Virus record (IMG/VR): IMGVR_UViG_3300043411_002890
Coordinates: 1 to 58,216 of that record
Source of the DNA: a virus
DNA length: 58,216 bases
Direction: 5' to 3' (one strand)
Shown: one piece after another, positions 14,966 to 23,548 of the stretch
How the letters are laid out: each line of letters begins with the position of its first letter
How positions within the stretch are numbered: the stretch's first letter is position 1
Position numbers and translations under genes: made by a program
Notes under the pieces: generated by a model
Told to the model about the DNA's origin: nothing
The model's database searches: none
The model's input: the letters and a program-made list of their open reading frames with translations, nothing else

Positions 14966-15365
14966 TAAATTTCTTAAAATTAATTTTTATAGAAGGCATT
15001 CCCTTAATTAATTTTTTATTTTCCAAGAAATTTTGACAAGATGAGAAAACATAAAAATATTGTTTTGTATATTTGTTTTGATACATGATTGTTGGAAAAT
15101 AAAAATTGATTATATCTTTTTCATTCTTATATTTTCCCATATCATTTATTTTGTATTGTGTCTTAAAGAACAACCTTACCGCCCTTTTAGAAATGACTCT
15201 AATAGGTTCAAGTTCTTTTATTTCATCTTCTGTGAGAGATACAGCATTAAAATAACACTCTTCATCATATTCATCTTGAATGATCTCAAAAAACATGAAA
15301 TATGTTGTTATTTTGCCCACTGTTGTTATACAATTTTTTATTAGTTGTCTAGTGAGCATTACCAC
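14958..15365 (-). CDS. Hypothetical protein
   Basis: A 135-residue protein. The segment EIKELEPIRVISKRAVRLFF resembles the SPRKL-plus-strand region of its neighbours, and the end (MPSIKINF) occupies the position of their C-terminal strand. No known domain or TM helix. It sits in the same minus-strand series of small co-oriented genes. Confidence 0.7.
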   Translation of the reverse strand: MVMLTRQLIKNCITTVGKITTYFMFFEIIQDEYDEECYFNAVSLTEDEIKELEPIRVISKRAVRLFFKTQYKINDMGKYKNEKDIINFYFPTIMYQNKYTKQYFYVFSSCQNFLENKKLIKGMPSIKINFKKFNE

Positions 15366-15392
15366 CTCACTATTAACTACGATACAAATATT

Positions 15393-15707
15393 TTAGTCTT
15401 TTGGATTTGATCTCATTATCGATATTATGTGTCTAACAAGTTTTTCTGGCTCTTGAATTAGCCTTGGGTTTTCTTTTAAATTATGAGCTATTATTTGTAC
15501 TAACGAATCAACTTCAAAATATATATCAAGAGAAATTAAAGGAACCATAATTGTTACAAAAATATTTAAAAGTGTTTCCTGAGCTTCTGAATTGGAAGCT
15601 AAAACAAGATTGTTTAACTCATCAATTTTAGCGTTAAAAATTTCTGTATGATAATCAGTTAGATCATCATATAAACCTTCATTCTCTAAAGCTTTTTTAT
15701 CTATCAT
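15393..15707 (-). CDS. Hypothetical protein with insertion-extended frame
   Basis: A 104-residue protein from ATG 15707 (MIDKKALENEGLYDDL). It appears largely helical. The frame is open to 15767, but the additional N-terminal residues (QDESVSFLLTRNK) are encoded by a mobile-element remnant at 15725-15767, so the original start is most likely 15707. No domain recognised. Confidence 0.7.
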   Translation of the reverse strand: MIDKKALENEGLYDDLTDYHTEIFNAKIDELNNLVLASNSEAQETLLNIFVTIMVPLISLDIYFEVDSLVQIIAHNLKENPRLIQEPEKLVRHIISIMRSNPKD

Positions 15708-15724
15708 TGTTTTTGACTTATTTC

Positions 15725-15767
15725 TTGTGAGCAGAAAACTCACAGACTCGTCCTGTGAGTAGTTCAC
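15725..15767. mobile_element. 43-bp TnpB-element remnant (LE hairpin joined to RE end)
   Basis: It holds TTGTGAGCAGAAAA, then a hairpin CTCACAG...CTGTGAG (15739-15759), then TAGTTCAC. The left part matches the left end of the IS at 57261 and the right part matches the right end of the 196-bp element at 49732-49927. Removing exactly this segment restores a normal stop (VIPMK, TAA) to the upstream gene. It is probably a deletion between the CTGTGAG arms of the two end hairpins. Confidence 0.82.
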
Positions 15768-16099
15768 ATTGGTATAACGTTATCTTTTACTAAGATGATT
15801 ATCTCTTTTAACAATTCAGCATCAGTAAATTTTTTACCAGATAAAGAATCTACAAGTTTTAGTATTTCTGTTATCTCAGGAATATTACCAATGATTTTTA
15901 TGGTTGCAATAATTACATCTTTTGGCGTTTGAAAATCTATCTTTCTTTTCGTAACCCATGCTGAATATTTGAAATTATGAATTTTAAGACAGTTTTTACT
16001 GCAACAAGTTATCGTTGCAGACCTATCGAGAAAACGCTGTTCTTCAGATGGTATAAATAAAAAACCACAGTTAGCACAGAAAATTTGATAAAAAACCAT
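15764..16099 (-). CDS. Zinc-ribbon-like hypothetical protein
   Basis: A 111-residue protein with an N-terminal Cys cluster (FCANCGFLF, later TCCSKNCLKIHNF) likely to bind Zn. The C-terminal part is helical (VIIATIKIIGNIPEITEILK). The last codon and stop come from the inserted element: the TGA is formed by the element's GTGAAC end, while excision would give Met-Lys-stop. The protein is therefore barely altered. It may bind nucleic acid. Confidence 0.72.
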   Translation of the reverse strand: MVFYQIFCANCGFLFIPSEEQRFLDRSATITCCSKNCLKIHNFKYSAWVTKRKIDFQTPKDVIIATIKIIGNIPEITEILKLVDSLSGKKFTDAELLKEIIILVKDNVIPM

Positions 16100-16142
16100 G
16101 GTTTAATTCCCAATAATAACTACTCAAAAAATATTACTAAAA

Positions 16143-16424
16143 CTAAAATGCTACTTTTTCTAACTCATCATTTTCAATAAGTTCTTCAGCAGTAACCCAA
16201 CCTCGATTTTTTGTTAAAATCTTGTGGTCTTTAGTACATGACACAATGGTACCATCATCAAATTCAAGTTCCAAAATGTTTTCATCAATATCAAATTCCC
16301 ACAACTTCAAGACCTCTTGAACACTTCCATCGTGCGTATAGACCCAATCTCCCTCTTTAATATCTTTGATCATTTTTTTAGATTTGTGAAGCGGCATACA
16401 AACATTAGTGTTGGGAACAAAACA
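16143..16424 (-). other. Split intein N-half (DnaE site 1, GRG/SGAGS)
   Basis: Residues 512-604 of piece 1, Cys1, with the block A-like EGDWVYTHDG and block B TKDHKIL. It pairs with the C-half at 4738-4842. Confidence 0.9.
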
Positions 16425-17957
16425 GCCTCTACCAGCACCCAGCAGCATTTTCTTTCCTATTAAAGCAAGACTTTGTGAGCATGTCAAGAAGTACCTTGGA
16501 AGGTTTAAGTGTCGTATTACGTCTAATTCTTCCATTGCTCGATCTATATATTTTTGGTCATTGAGTTTATTTTTTGCTTCAAGTCCTGCAATAGTAAGAT
16601 CAACAAGTTCATTAAAACTTATTTCATCTTCTGTTAACCCAGTTGCTTTAAGAGTATCGAGTTTTGATTGATCAATAAGTTTATTGAGACTTGGAAGTTT
16701 TGGGCTTTTATCAAAAGTTATTTTTTTATCAATTGCATCATGTGCGATATCATGCGTTCGCTCAATAGCATCACAAATTAATTCACTATACTCTTCTGGG
16801 TAAAATGACGGGAATTCAGAAACACAATATTTTTGATACGCTCCCCACATCTGATCCGCATTTTTTGGATACAGTTCATAATCTAATTCTTCAATCTGTT
16901 GCGGGATAATTGACGGGTCAATTTCTTTTAATTTCTCCGTTGTCATTTTAGACATTGTTTTGTAAATTATACGTTCTTTCCAATGATCAGGATTAGGGTA
17001 ATGACAATCCGCTGTTGCGACTAACTTGACTCCCATTTGTTTCGATAGTTCAATTAAATGATAGTTCAATATCTGTTGATATGGAAGCCTATTGAATTGA
17101 AGTTCTAAAAAGAAATTATCTTTTCCATGAAAAGAATCAACAAATCTCTCGGTTAACTCCTTAAGCTCTTTCTGAATTAGATCAAATTTATAATTTTTAA
17201 GTTTATCTATTGAATTTACATATTGATCTGAGTTTAAGTTTAGATCAATATAATGCTTTATCAGCACCTTATTATGCAAGTTTCCAAGACAAGCGCTTGT
17301 TCCGATAATGTTTCCATTAGTATTTGCTTTCAACATTTCAAAATCAATTCTTGGAAAGAAATAAAAACCATCCCGATATGAAAGAGAAGTCAGTTTAAAC
17401 AAACTGTTTAATCCAGTAGTGTTTTTTGCTAGTAATACCAAATGACTTCTGGTTCTTAACGGATTTGCTGATTTATATGACTTTGTTTCTTCTTCATTCT
17501 CAACAACGGTTGTTTCTTCATTGCCCTCTTTAGATTCTAAAATAACAACATTTTCAGTATGTTCATTCAACTCTTCAATCCGTTTTTCTTCTATTGGATC
17601 TGAAACAATAATAAGATTTTCATCTTTAGAAGATTTTTTAGTTGCCTTTTTTTGTTTTTTCAGCTCTTCTTTTTCATTTCCTATTTGTTTTCGCAGCTCT
17701 TCCCACTCTTTTATACTAGGAATGAAATATGCTTCGATTCCGTGGATTACTTTGAACGGTGAGCCACTTTTTTCGAGCCCCTCATAATATTTATATGAAT
17801 GTGAAAATGCATTCATGTTACCGTGATCGGTTATCGCGTGTGCGGTCAATCCGTTTTGTTCGGCAAACTTAAAATGATCTGGAGGTAATCCAATTGCATC
17901 ACCTATACTTCCGTTCGAGTGCGCGTGGAGATTTACATATTTTGTTGGTTTTTTCAT
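16143..17957 (-). CDS. dnaE: DnaE piece 1: PHP domain and palm start, ending in a split intein N-half
   Basis: A 604-residue protein. Residues 1-511 are the N-terminal part of the PolIII alpha subunit: PHP domain with NLHAHSNGSIGD, ITDHGNMNA and VIHGIEAY, a charged linker insertion around 90-160, KLVATADCHYPNPDHW, and the start of the polymerase core ending RYFLTCSQSLALIGKKML followed by LGAGRG. Residues 512-604 are an intein N-half (CFVPNTNVCMPL, EGDWVYTHDG, block B TKDH). The ORF then stops, with no polymerase active site. The rest of the enzyme lies 11.3 kb downstream and beyond. It is directly downstream of the NrdA/NrdB region. Confidence 0.95.
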   Translation of the reverse strand: MKKPTKYVNLHAHSNGSIGDAIGLPPDHFKFAEQNGLTAHAITDHGNMNAFSHSYKYYEGLEKSGSPFKVIHGIEAYFIPSIKEWEELRKQIGNEKEELKKQKKATKKSSKDENLIIVSDPIEEKRIEELNEHTENVVILESKEGNEETTVVENEEETKSYKSANPLRTRSHLVLLAKNTTGLNSLFKLTSLSYRDGFYFFPRIDFEMLKANTNGNIIGTSACLGNLHNKVLIKHYIDLNLNSDQYVNSIDKLKNYKFDLIQKELKELTERFVDSFHGKDNFFLELQFNRLPYQQILNYHLIELSKQMGVKLVATADCHYPNPDHWKERIIYKTMSKMTTEKLKEIDPSIIPQQIEELDYELYPKNADQMWGAYQKYCVSEFPSFYPEEYSELICDAIERTHDIAHDAIDKKITFDKSPKLPSLNKLIDQSKLDTLKATGLTEDEISFNELVDLTIAGLEAKNKLNDQKYIDRAMEELDVIRHLNLPRYFLTCSQSLALIGKKMLLGAGRGCFVPNTNVCMPLHKSKKMIKDIKEGDWVYTHDGSVQEVLKLWEFDIDENILELEFDDGTIVSCTKDHKILTKNRGWVTAEELIENDELEKVAF

Positions 17958-17962
17958 GATTT

Positions 17963-18232
17963 TTATGCCAGGATAAGCTGATCTGGGGAACTTACGCCGA
18001 TTTCTACGGTGTTCGTGTTTTTATTAAAAACAACATTGATATTGATATACCAATGTTGATTCAAAGGCTCTCTAGAACGATGAAAAAGCATTATATTAAT
18101 TAATTCTATCTGAATAAGATCTAACGTTTCGGTGGTTATTGGATAACCCGCGAATTTCGCATATATCTCTTTAGAATAATAACCTAGCAATTGCTCTAAA
18201 AATATCTTTGATATTATTATCTTATTTTCCAC
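17963..18232 (-). CDS. Hypothetical protein
   Basis: An 89-residue protein located 5 nt upstream of DnaE piece 1 in the same operon. Helical N-terminus, then beta strands (WYININVVF, TVEIGVSS). No motif recognised. It overlaps the preceding gene by 11 bp. Confidence 0.72.
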   Translation of the reverse strand: MENKIIISKIFLEQLLGYYSKEIYAKFAGYPITTETLDLIQIELINIMLFHRSREPLNQHWYININVVFNKNTNTVEIGVSSPDQLILA

Positions 18233-18626
18233 TGTTGATTTCCTTTACCATAGTTTTTAACTCATAAAAGTTTATTGGATTGTTCAATAATTTATTCTTT
18301 TCTCCTTCAGAGAATTGTTCAAAAACATCATCAGATATAATATGTGAATCGTAAAATCTTGCAATTTCAATATCAATCTTACGTAAGATTTTTACAGAAA
18401 ATATAAAATTTATTGATTTTCCATAGCCAGATTCGGAAAAATAAGATGTAAGCTCTCGCTCATCTAATTCAACCAAATCTTTCAGTCGAACATCCATAGA
18501 ATGTTCCATATTTAAAAATAAGCCTAAAAAAGTATTTATGGTGAATTTTCCATAAATCGGACTTTTATAGATAAAAGGTTTTTCTTTTATAGTTGTAAAA
18601 AATTTTCTATATATTTCATGTACCAT
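18222..18626 (-). CDS. Hypothetical protein
   Basis: A 134-residue soluble protein without recognised domain. It contains a strand-rich first half (YKSPIYGKFTINTFLGLF) and a helical acidic second half. It overlaps both neighbours by about 11 bp, consistent with one operon ending in DnaE piece 1. Confidence 0.72.
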   Translation of the reverse strand: MVHEIYRKFFTTIKEKPFIYKSPIYGKFTINTFLGLFLNMEHSMDVRLKDLVELDERELTSYFSESGYGKSINFIFSVKILRKIDIEIARFYDSHIISDDVFEQFSEGEKNKLLNNPINFYELKTMVKEINSGK

Positions 18627-19347
18627 ATTGTTTAAACCTTAAAGGTTCGTCGTGGATCATAGTAGCAAGTCTTGTGTCAGAAAAAATATCAGTTAACTTT
18701 CTTGGCATTCCATTTAACAAACAATCGTTTTTAATCATTCTTAACCCATGTGAATAATCAACATAAGAAACAATATGATCAATAGCGTTTAAATTTTGAA
18801 TAACAGTACCATCAGAATTAAACCACCCATAAATCGCAACATTGTTTTTATATTTTGGATTTGCTAAAATATTTGTAAGAACAACATCTTTTTTATGACC
18901 TGCAATGAGATTGTCTTCTTTATGACCAAGTTGGATCATTTGTGATTTAATTTTATTTGAGTGATCTAAATAACATTTTGTGGAATCTCTATTAAATTTC
19001 TTTTCGACATTCTTGTAAAGTTCACCCCAAGCAACAGCACGGGGTTTTGTTATCGCTGCCGAATAAATCTGTCTAACCATTTTCGGTGTGGGTAAAATGT
19101 AGTCATTAGTACGCATGAACGCGCGCGGTGTCAAGGGCGACATTGGACAATGTATCCAACCAAAGTTATCTCCGAGAGAAAGATAATCATTCGAAACATA
19201 ATATTCCAATACATCTTGCCCTTGAGTTACTTTAACTGTTGAAAACCCAAAATTAATATTCAGTCCTGAAAATAAAAAAGACTCTATTTCTTTCTCTCTA
19301 TTGCGAGAGGTAGATAGAGTCTGAAAAATTTTGTGATTAGTATCCAT
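18616..19347 (-). CDS. Conserved hypothetical protein with DYSHG motif
   Basis: A 243-residue protein. The C-terminal half has VAIYGWFNSDGTVIQ and IVSYVDYSHGLRMI, a combination I associate with uncharacterised bacterial and phage proteins of this length, sometimes exported. There is no obvious signal peptide here. The Tyr/His-containing YSHG segment could be catalytic, but no function can be assigned. A promoter-like TTGACA-17-TACTAA lies within the coding sequence (19106-19134). Confidence 0.75.
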   Translation of the reverse strand: MDTNHKIFQTLSTSRNREKEIESFLFSGLNINFGFSTVKVTQGQDVLEYYVSNDYLSLGDNFGWIHCPMSPLTPRAFMRTNDYILPTPKMVRQIYSAAITKPRAVAWGELYKNVEKKFNRDSTKCYLDHSNKIKSQMIQLGHKEDNLIAGHKKDVVLTNILANPKYKNNVAIYGWFNSDGTVIQNLNAIDHIVSYVDYSHGLRMIKNDCLLNGMPRKLTDIFSDTRLATMIHDEPLRFKQYGT

Positions 19348-19366
19348 TCAGCTAAATATAACTGAA

Positions 19367-21571
19367 TTAACCTTCACATGCTTTACATTCATCAATACTT
19401 CTAAAGTAAGGTTTTTCTTCTATTATGGTTTCAACTTGATCTATTGTACGTCTTTCATATCCGCGGCTTCCAGAATCACCTTTAAGTGGAGAAGATGTTC
19501 TACAGTAATATAAACTATTTAAACCTTCCTTCCAGGCTTGGACATGTATTTCATGAAAATATTTTGGATCAACATTTGACGGGAAAAAGATGTTAATCGA
19601 TTGCCCTTGATCTATCCACCGTTGCCTTTGTCCAGCTAATTTAATAATTGTGAATTGATTTATTTCTCTTGCGGTCGCAAAAACTTCTTTTTCATTTTGA
19701 GACAGAAAATCGAGATGCTGTACTGAACCTTGATTTGAAGTTATTGAATTCCAAACCTCTTCTGTGTTTTGTCCTTTTTCTTCTAAAAGTTTTAGAAGTT
19801 CTTGATTTTTTGTGATAAATGTTCCTTTGGCTGATTTTTTTGCAAAAACATTTGCGGTCCACGGTTCAATTGATGGAGAAACATTTCCTGATATTGTACT
19901 ATTTGAAACAGTTGGAGCAAGCGCTATTCTGTGTGTGTTTCTGACGCCATATCCCTTGCACCATTCGGGTTCGCCATACTCTTTTGCGAGATCCTTGGAA
20001 GCTCTAAGAGATTCCTTGTCCATTGTTCTAAAAATTTCTGCATTTAGCATAAATGTATCCATATGATCAAATGGTAAACGACGTTGCTGTAACAGTGAAT
20101 GAAAACCTAAAAGGCCCAAGCCAAGTGCTCTAGATTTTTCCGCAAATCTTACAGAACGTTCGAACCCATCTTTACCTTTAGCCTTATCAATAAATTCTTG
20201 CATAACACCATCAAGAAACCAAATTGATGTATAAATCAAATCAGAATTCTTCCATTCGTCATATTTTGCAGCATTTAAAGAAGACAAACAGCAAACAAAA
20301 GAATGGTCTTTATCTGTATGTAAAAAAATCTCAGTATTTCCAGTCATCAAACCATTTGCAAGTCCAAATTTACCAGTTGTTGGTAATTCAGGACAGAATA
20401 CAGGTTCCATTTTGTTTAGATCTTCTATCTTTACAATCCTATTCCACTCTTGAATATCTTTGGTTATAAACGAGACTGGTTCTATCAAATCGCCTATTTC
20501 TAACCCAGAAGTACGAACAACATTAAAAATGAAATTTGATTTTTCAATTTCATTTTTTGCAACAAACCATCGATGTTCTAAATTACAATCTACATAAGAG
20601 CCATCAGATATGTGTACACGATATAAAGAATCTACTCCCCTTTGTTTAAAAGATGAATTTTTAACCCAATTAATTCCATCCCAAACCTCAACAATTTTAT
20701 TACTTAATGAGTCAATTCTTTGTGGTCCTTCTTTTGTTAAGACTAAAGTATCCCCAGACACACAACATATATTTGAACCTTTAACATCTAAATTAAGATC
20801 TTTATAGATCTGTGGTCTGTTTTTTGCCACATTATCCGTAAAGAATATATAAGGCTCGCCAGTTTCATGTCTTGTTTTGAGAGTTTCAACCCAAAGCTCT
20901 CTAGCCTTTTTATCTTTTTTTACAAGAACTTTATCCATGAACTCATCTGAAATACAAAATCCGTGATGGGTGTTTAATGTTTGTCGATTAACATCCCCTT
21001 GTGGTTTGCGAATGTTTAAAAACTCTTCAGCATCTCCATGTTCAATTGACAAATAGGACGCGGAAGCTCCTCTTCTAACACCTCCCTGGGAAACTCCTAC
21101 TGTTGTAGAATCTTGAATTTTAAGAAATGGGACGACTCCATCTGATTTTCCATTTCCATTTGAAATTATACTTCCACGTTCTCTAACATCATTCCAATGC
21201 ATTCCAACGCCACCACCATGCTTACTTAGCAGTGCCAATTCCGTCATAGAATCCATTATTTCTTTAACGGAATCTCCAACATAAACAGAGAAACAACTAA
21301 TCGGTAAACCTCTCTCAGTTCCTATATTAGAACATACTGGAGATGCTGGGCATAACCAGCCTTTCCACATGTAATCAAAGAATTTTTCTTCTAATTCTGG
21401 TTTGTTTAACTTTGCGGCAACAGTTTTTGCGATTCTACCATACATGTCTCTAGGTTCTTCACCTTCGAGCAGATAGCCTCCCTTGAGTGTAGAATATCCT
21501 TCTATCGTTTGCCACTCTGGTACTAAACCTTTTTCTTTTAATTCTTCTATTGTTTGTTTTCTAGTTTCCAT
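19367..21571 (-). CDS. nrdA: Ribonucleotide reductase class I alpha subunit with intein
   Basis: A 734-residue precursor; after removal of the 143-residue intein the extein is 591 aa. It lacks an N-terminal ATP cone. Active-site features: Cys93 in ISCFSVYVGD, SKHGGGVG, the radical-site NxCxE motif split by the intein (SNIC / TEIFLHT), FVCCLSSLN with the second redox Cys, ALAPTVSNSTISGNVSPSIEP (substrate loop), SLYYCRTSS with the radical-transfer Tyr pair, and the C-terminal CKAC redox tail. It makes dNDPs with NrdB, encoded 12 bp upstream in the same operon. Confidence 0.96.
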   Translation of the reverse strand: METRKQTIEELKEKGLVPEWQTIEGYSTLKGGYLLEGEEPRDMYGRIAKTVAAKLNKPELEEKFFDYMWKGWLCPASPVCSNIGTERGLPISCFSVYVGDSVKEIMDSMTELALLSKHGGGVGMHWNDVRERGSIISNGNGKSDGVVPFLKIQDSTTVGVSQGGVRRGASASYLSIEHGDAEEFLNIRKPQGDVNRQTLNTHHGFCISDEFMDKVLVKKDKKARELWVETLKTRHETGEPYIFFTDNVAKNRPQIYKDLNLDVKGSNICCVSGDTLVLTKEGPQRIDSLSNKIVEVWDGINWVKNSSFKQRGVDSLYRVHISDGSYVDCNLEHRWFVAKNEIEKSNFIFNVVRTSGLEIGDLIEPVSFITKDIQEWNRIVKIEDLNKMEPVFCPELPTTGKFGLANGLMTGNTEIFLHTDKDHSFVCCLSSLNAAKYDEWKNSDLIYTSIWFLDGVMQEFIDKAKGKDGFERSVRFAEKSRALGLGLLGFHSLLQQRRLPFDHMDTFMLNAEIFRTMDKESLRASKDLAKEYGEPEWCKGYGVRNTHRIALAPTVSNSTISGNVSPSIEPWTANVFAKKSAKGTFITKNQELLKLLEEKGQNTEEVWNSITSNQGSVQHLDFLSQNEKEVFATAREINQFTIIKLAGQRQRWIDQGQSINIFFPSNVDPKYFHEIHVQAWKEGLNSLYYCRTSSPLKGDSGSRGYERRTIDQVETIIEEKPYFRSIDECKACEG
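20336..20764 (-). other. Mini-intein in NrdA, adjacent to the thiyl-radical cysteine
   Basis: Residues 270-412: starts CVSGDTLVLTKEG, block B-like NLEH, ends LMTGN before Thr+1. It has no endonuclease domain. Insertion is directly after the Cys of NxCxE (E. coli Cys439 equivalent). The penultimate residue is Gly instead of His. Confidence 0.92.
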
Positions 21572-21583
21572 TTTTATTTTACC

Positions 21584-23521
21584 TTATTCGTCTCCCTCAA
21601 AGATCTTACTAAAATCAACAACACCTTTCCCATATGCTGTTTCACGATTTTGGAAAAAATCTGTTTGTGATACTCCTTGCGAAAGAGCATCAAACCAAGC
21701 CATTCGTTTTAAAGAATCTTGATCTATATTTTTCCAATTTGTTTTACATAAAACTTCGCCAAGCTTTACGTTTGCACGATTACGAACAAATTGTTTAATG
21801 TCATGCACAGTTATTCCTTCTATTTCACCATGTTCGAATACTTTGTCAATAAAAGCGTCTTCAAGCTTTATTGTTTCTCTTGCGGCTTCATAAATTCGTT
21901 GCTTAACATCGTCTGTCCAAATTTCTGGGAACTCTTTTACGAGGGTTCTAAATAGCCATGTGCCTGCCTGGGAATGCAGGGATTCATCTAAAATTGACCA
22001 ATTAATGATCTGTGAAAGACCCTTAAGCTTATTAAATCTTGAAAAGTTAAACAATATCGCAAAACTTGAAAATAAAGAAACGCCTTCAGTAAAAGCAGAG
22101 AATATTGCAAGAGAGACTGCTATTTCTTTTAAATCTTTCGTATTTGGATCAATATTCAATAATCTATCGATTTTAGCTTTGGCTGTTGGTTCTTGAAGAA
22201 ACGCATCATAATCTTTTAAATCTAAACTATCATTTAGATAGGCATATCCAATGGCATGAACAGTGTTCCCAGTAAACGCAATCTTACCATTTCTTCTAGA
22301 AATAATATTTTGAGTTGGAACAGAAACGCAATAAACCTTATCGTTATAATCTATTTCTGTTCTATATGGATATGTTTTTTCCACTTGGTTTGAAAAAGTT
22401 AAAACATAGCAAGTTTTGGCAGTTTTTGATGTTTTTCCATTTGGTAACATTACAGTTAACGACTTTTCTTTTATTCTATTAACGGATAAACTTACAGCTA
22501 TATTTCCTAATACCGAAACTGCTTGTACAAAATCAATTGCTTCTTTATTGGTATTATACCAGCTTCTACCATCGGAACCATCCCAAAACAAAACTTCTTC
22601 AACGAATTCTTTTGCTTTTTCAGTTGAAAATGTTTCTAAATTAAAATGACCAAAGTTTTTTACTTTTTCAATATCAACTAATTCTCCAACTGAGAAAGTA
22701 AAATTAACAAATCCGTCTTTTAATATTTTTTTAGAGTATGATAAGTTTAAGTCTGATAATAATAATTCTAAACGCTTTATCTTTCTTTCTTTCTTTAGTT
22801 TAAAGTCGACAGTTTTCCAGGAAGCTTTACTTTTTGGACATAAGCCTCGTAAGCAACTATCTGCTTGTAGCGCAATAAGTAGTCTTTCAAATGAAGTTAA
22901 AATTTTGCTTGACCCGACAGAAAAACCAGCATTTGGATAAAGAAAATTAGATCCCCACTTTCCTTCAAAAGATTTTTTCTTTTTCACTTTTTTACTAGAA
23001 GGATGAATCAAAATTAATTCATGATTTGGCGTGACACAAATATCGGTTGATGTCGATTTGTAAACATGCATTTTTCCATTATATGGATAGCTTACAACTC
23101 TTGAAGGATTGACAAATGTGATTTCTTTAGTGTTTATATCATATTGTGCAACAATATCTTTTATTGTTAACTCAGATACATTTTTCCATCCTAAAGATGT
23201 TAACAATTCCGTTTCTTTGTCAAAGCACTCAAATGCCCCGAATGTCGAAGCCATCATCTGAATTTCAGGGTGTGGAAACCATTTTGCGACTCTGGAAGCC
23301 CAGTAATCTTCCACAACTAATTCAGTTTGAATAAACCCTTTTAGTACACCAGCGATAACAGACCTTTCTGATTCTGTTAAATTAAGTTTCCAGTCTTGGA
23401 TATCACTACTCATTACGACCTCAAATGGAAGCCAATGACTTTGTTGTTGTTTAAGCCAAAAATCATATGCTTTTTCGTAATGAAAAGGTTTATAAGTTAT
23501 TCTTTTATCTATGATTGTCAT
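21584..23521 (-). CDS. nrdB: Ribonucleotide reductase class I beta subunit with full-length intein
   Basis: A 645-residue precursor; the mature extein is 324 residues, normal for NrdB. Extein features are ERSVIAGVLKGFIQTELVVE near the N-terminus, FGAFE / TVHAIGYAYLND (the metal-ligand ExxH motif split by the intein), LFSSFAILFNFSRF, and ILDESLHSQAGTWLF with the second E..H metal pair. The protein generates the radical for NrdA. It has a 12-bp gap to nrdA and is co-directional with the helicase gene upstream. Confidence 0.96.
   Translation of the reverse strand: MTIIDKRITYKPFHYEKAYDFWLKQQQSHWLPFEVVMSSDIQDWKLNLTESERSVIAGVLKGFIQTELVVEDYWASRVAKWFPHPEIQMMASTFGAFECFDKETELLTSLGWKNVSELTIKDIVAQYDINTKEITFVNPSRVVSYPYNGKMHVYKSTSTDICVTPNHELILIHPSSKKVKKKKSFEGKWGSNFLYPNAGFSVGSSKILTSFERLLIALQADSCLRGLCPKSKASWKTVDFKLKKERKIKRLELLLSDLNLSYSKKILKDGFVNFTFSVGELVDIEKVKNFGHFNLETFSTEKAKEFVEEVLFWDGSDGRSWYNTNKEAIDFVQAVSVLGNIAVSLSVNRIKEKSLTVMLPNGKTSKTAKTCYVLTFSNQVEKTYPYRTEIDYNDKVYCVSVPTQNIISRRNGKIAFTGNTVHAIGYAYLNDSLDLKDYDAFLQEPTAKAKIDRLLNIDPNTKDLKEIAVSLAIFSAFTEGVSLFSSFAILFNFSRFNKLKGLSQIINWSILDESLHSQAGTWLFRTLVKEFPEIWTDDVKQRIYEAARETIKLEDAFIDKVFEHGEIEGITVHDIKQFVRNRANVKLGEVLCKTNWKNIDQDSLKRMAWFDALSQGVSQTDFFQNRETAYGKGVVDFSKIFEGDE
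22265..23227 (-). other. Full-length intein with LAGLIDADG-type endonuclease domain in NrdB
   Basis: Residues 99-419 (321 aa): starts CFDKETELLTSLGW, block B TPNH, endonuclease-like motifs RLLIALQADSC and EEVLFWDGSDG, block F KVYCVSV, end FTGN before Thr+1. It is inserted between the Glu and His of the diiron-ligand motif. Penultimate Gly, like the NrdA intein. Confidence 0.92.
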
Positions 23522-23548
23522 TTCTTGTATAACCGTTCTTTTTAATTT

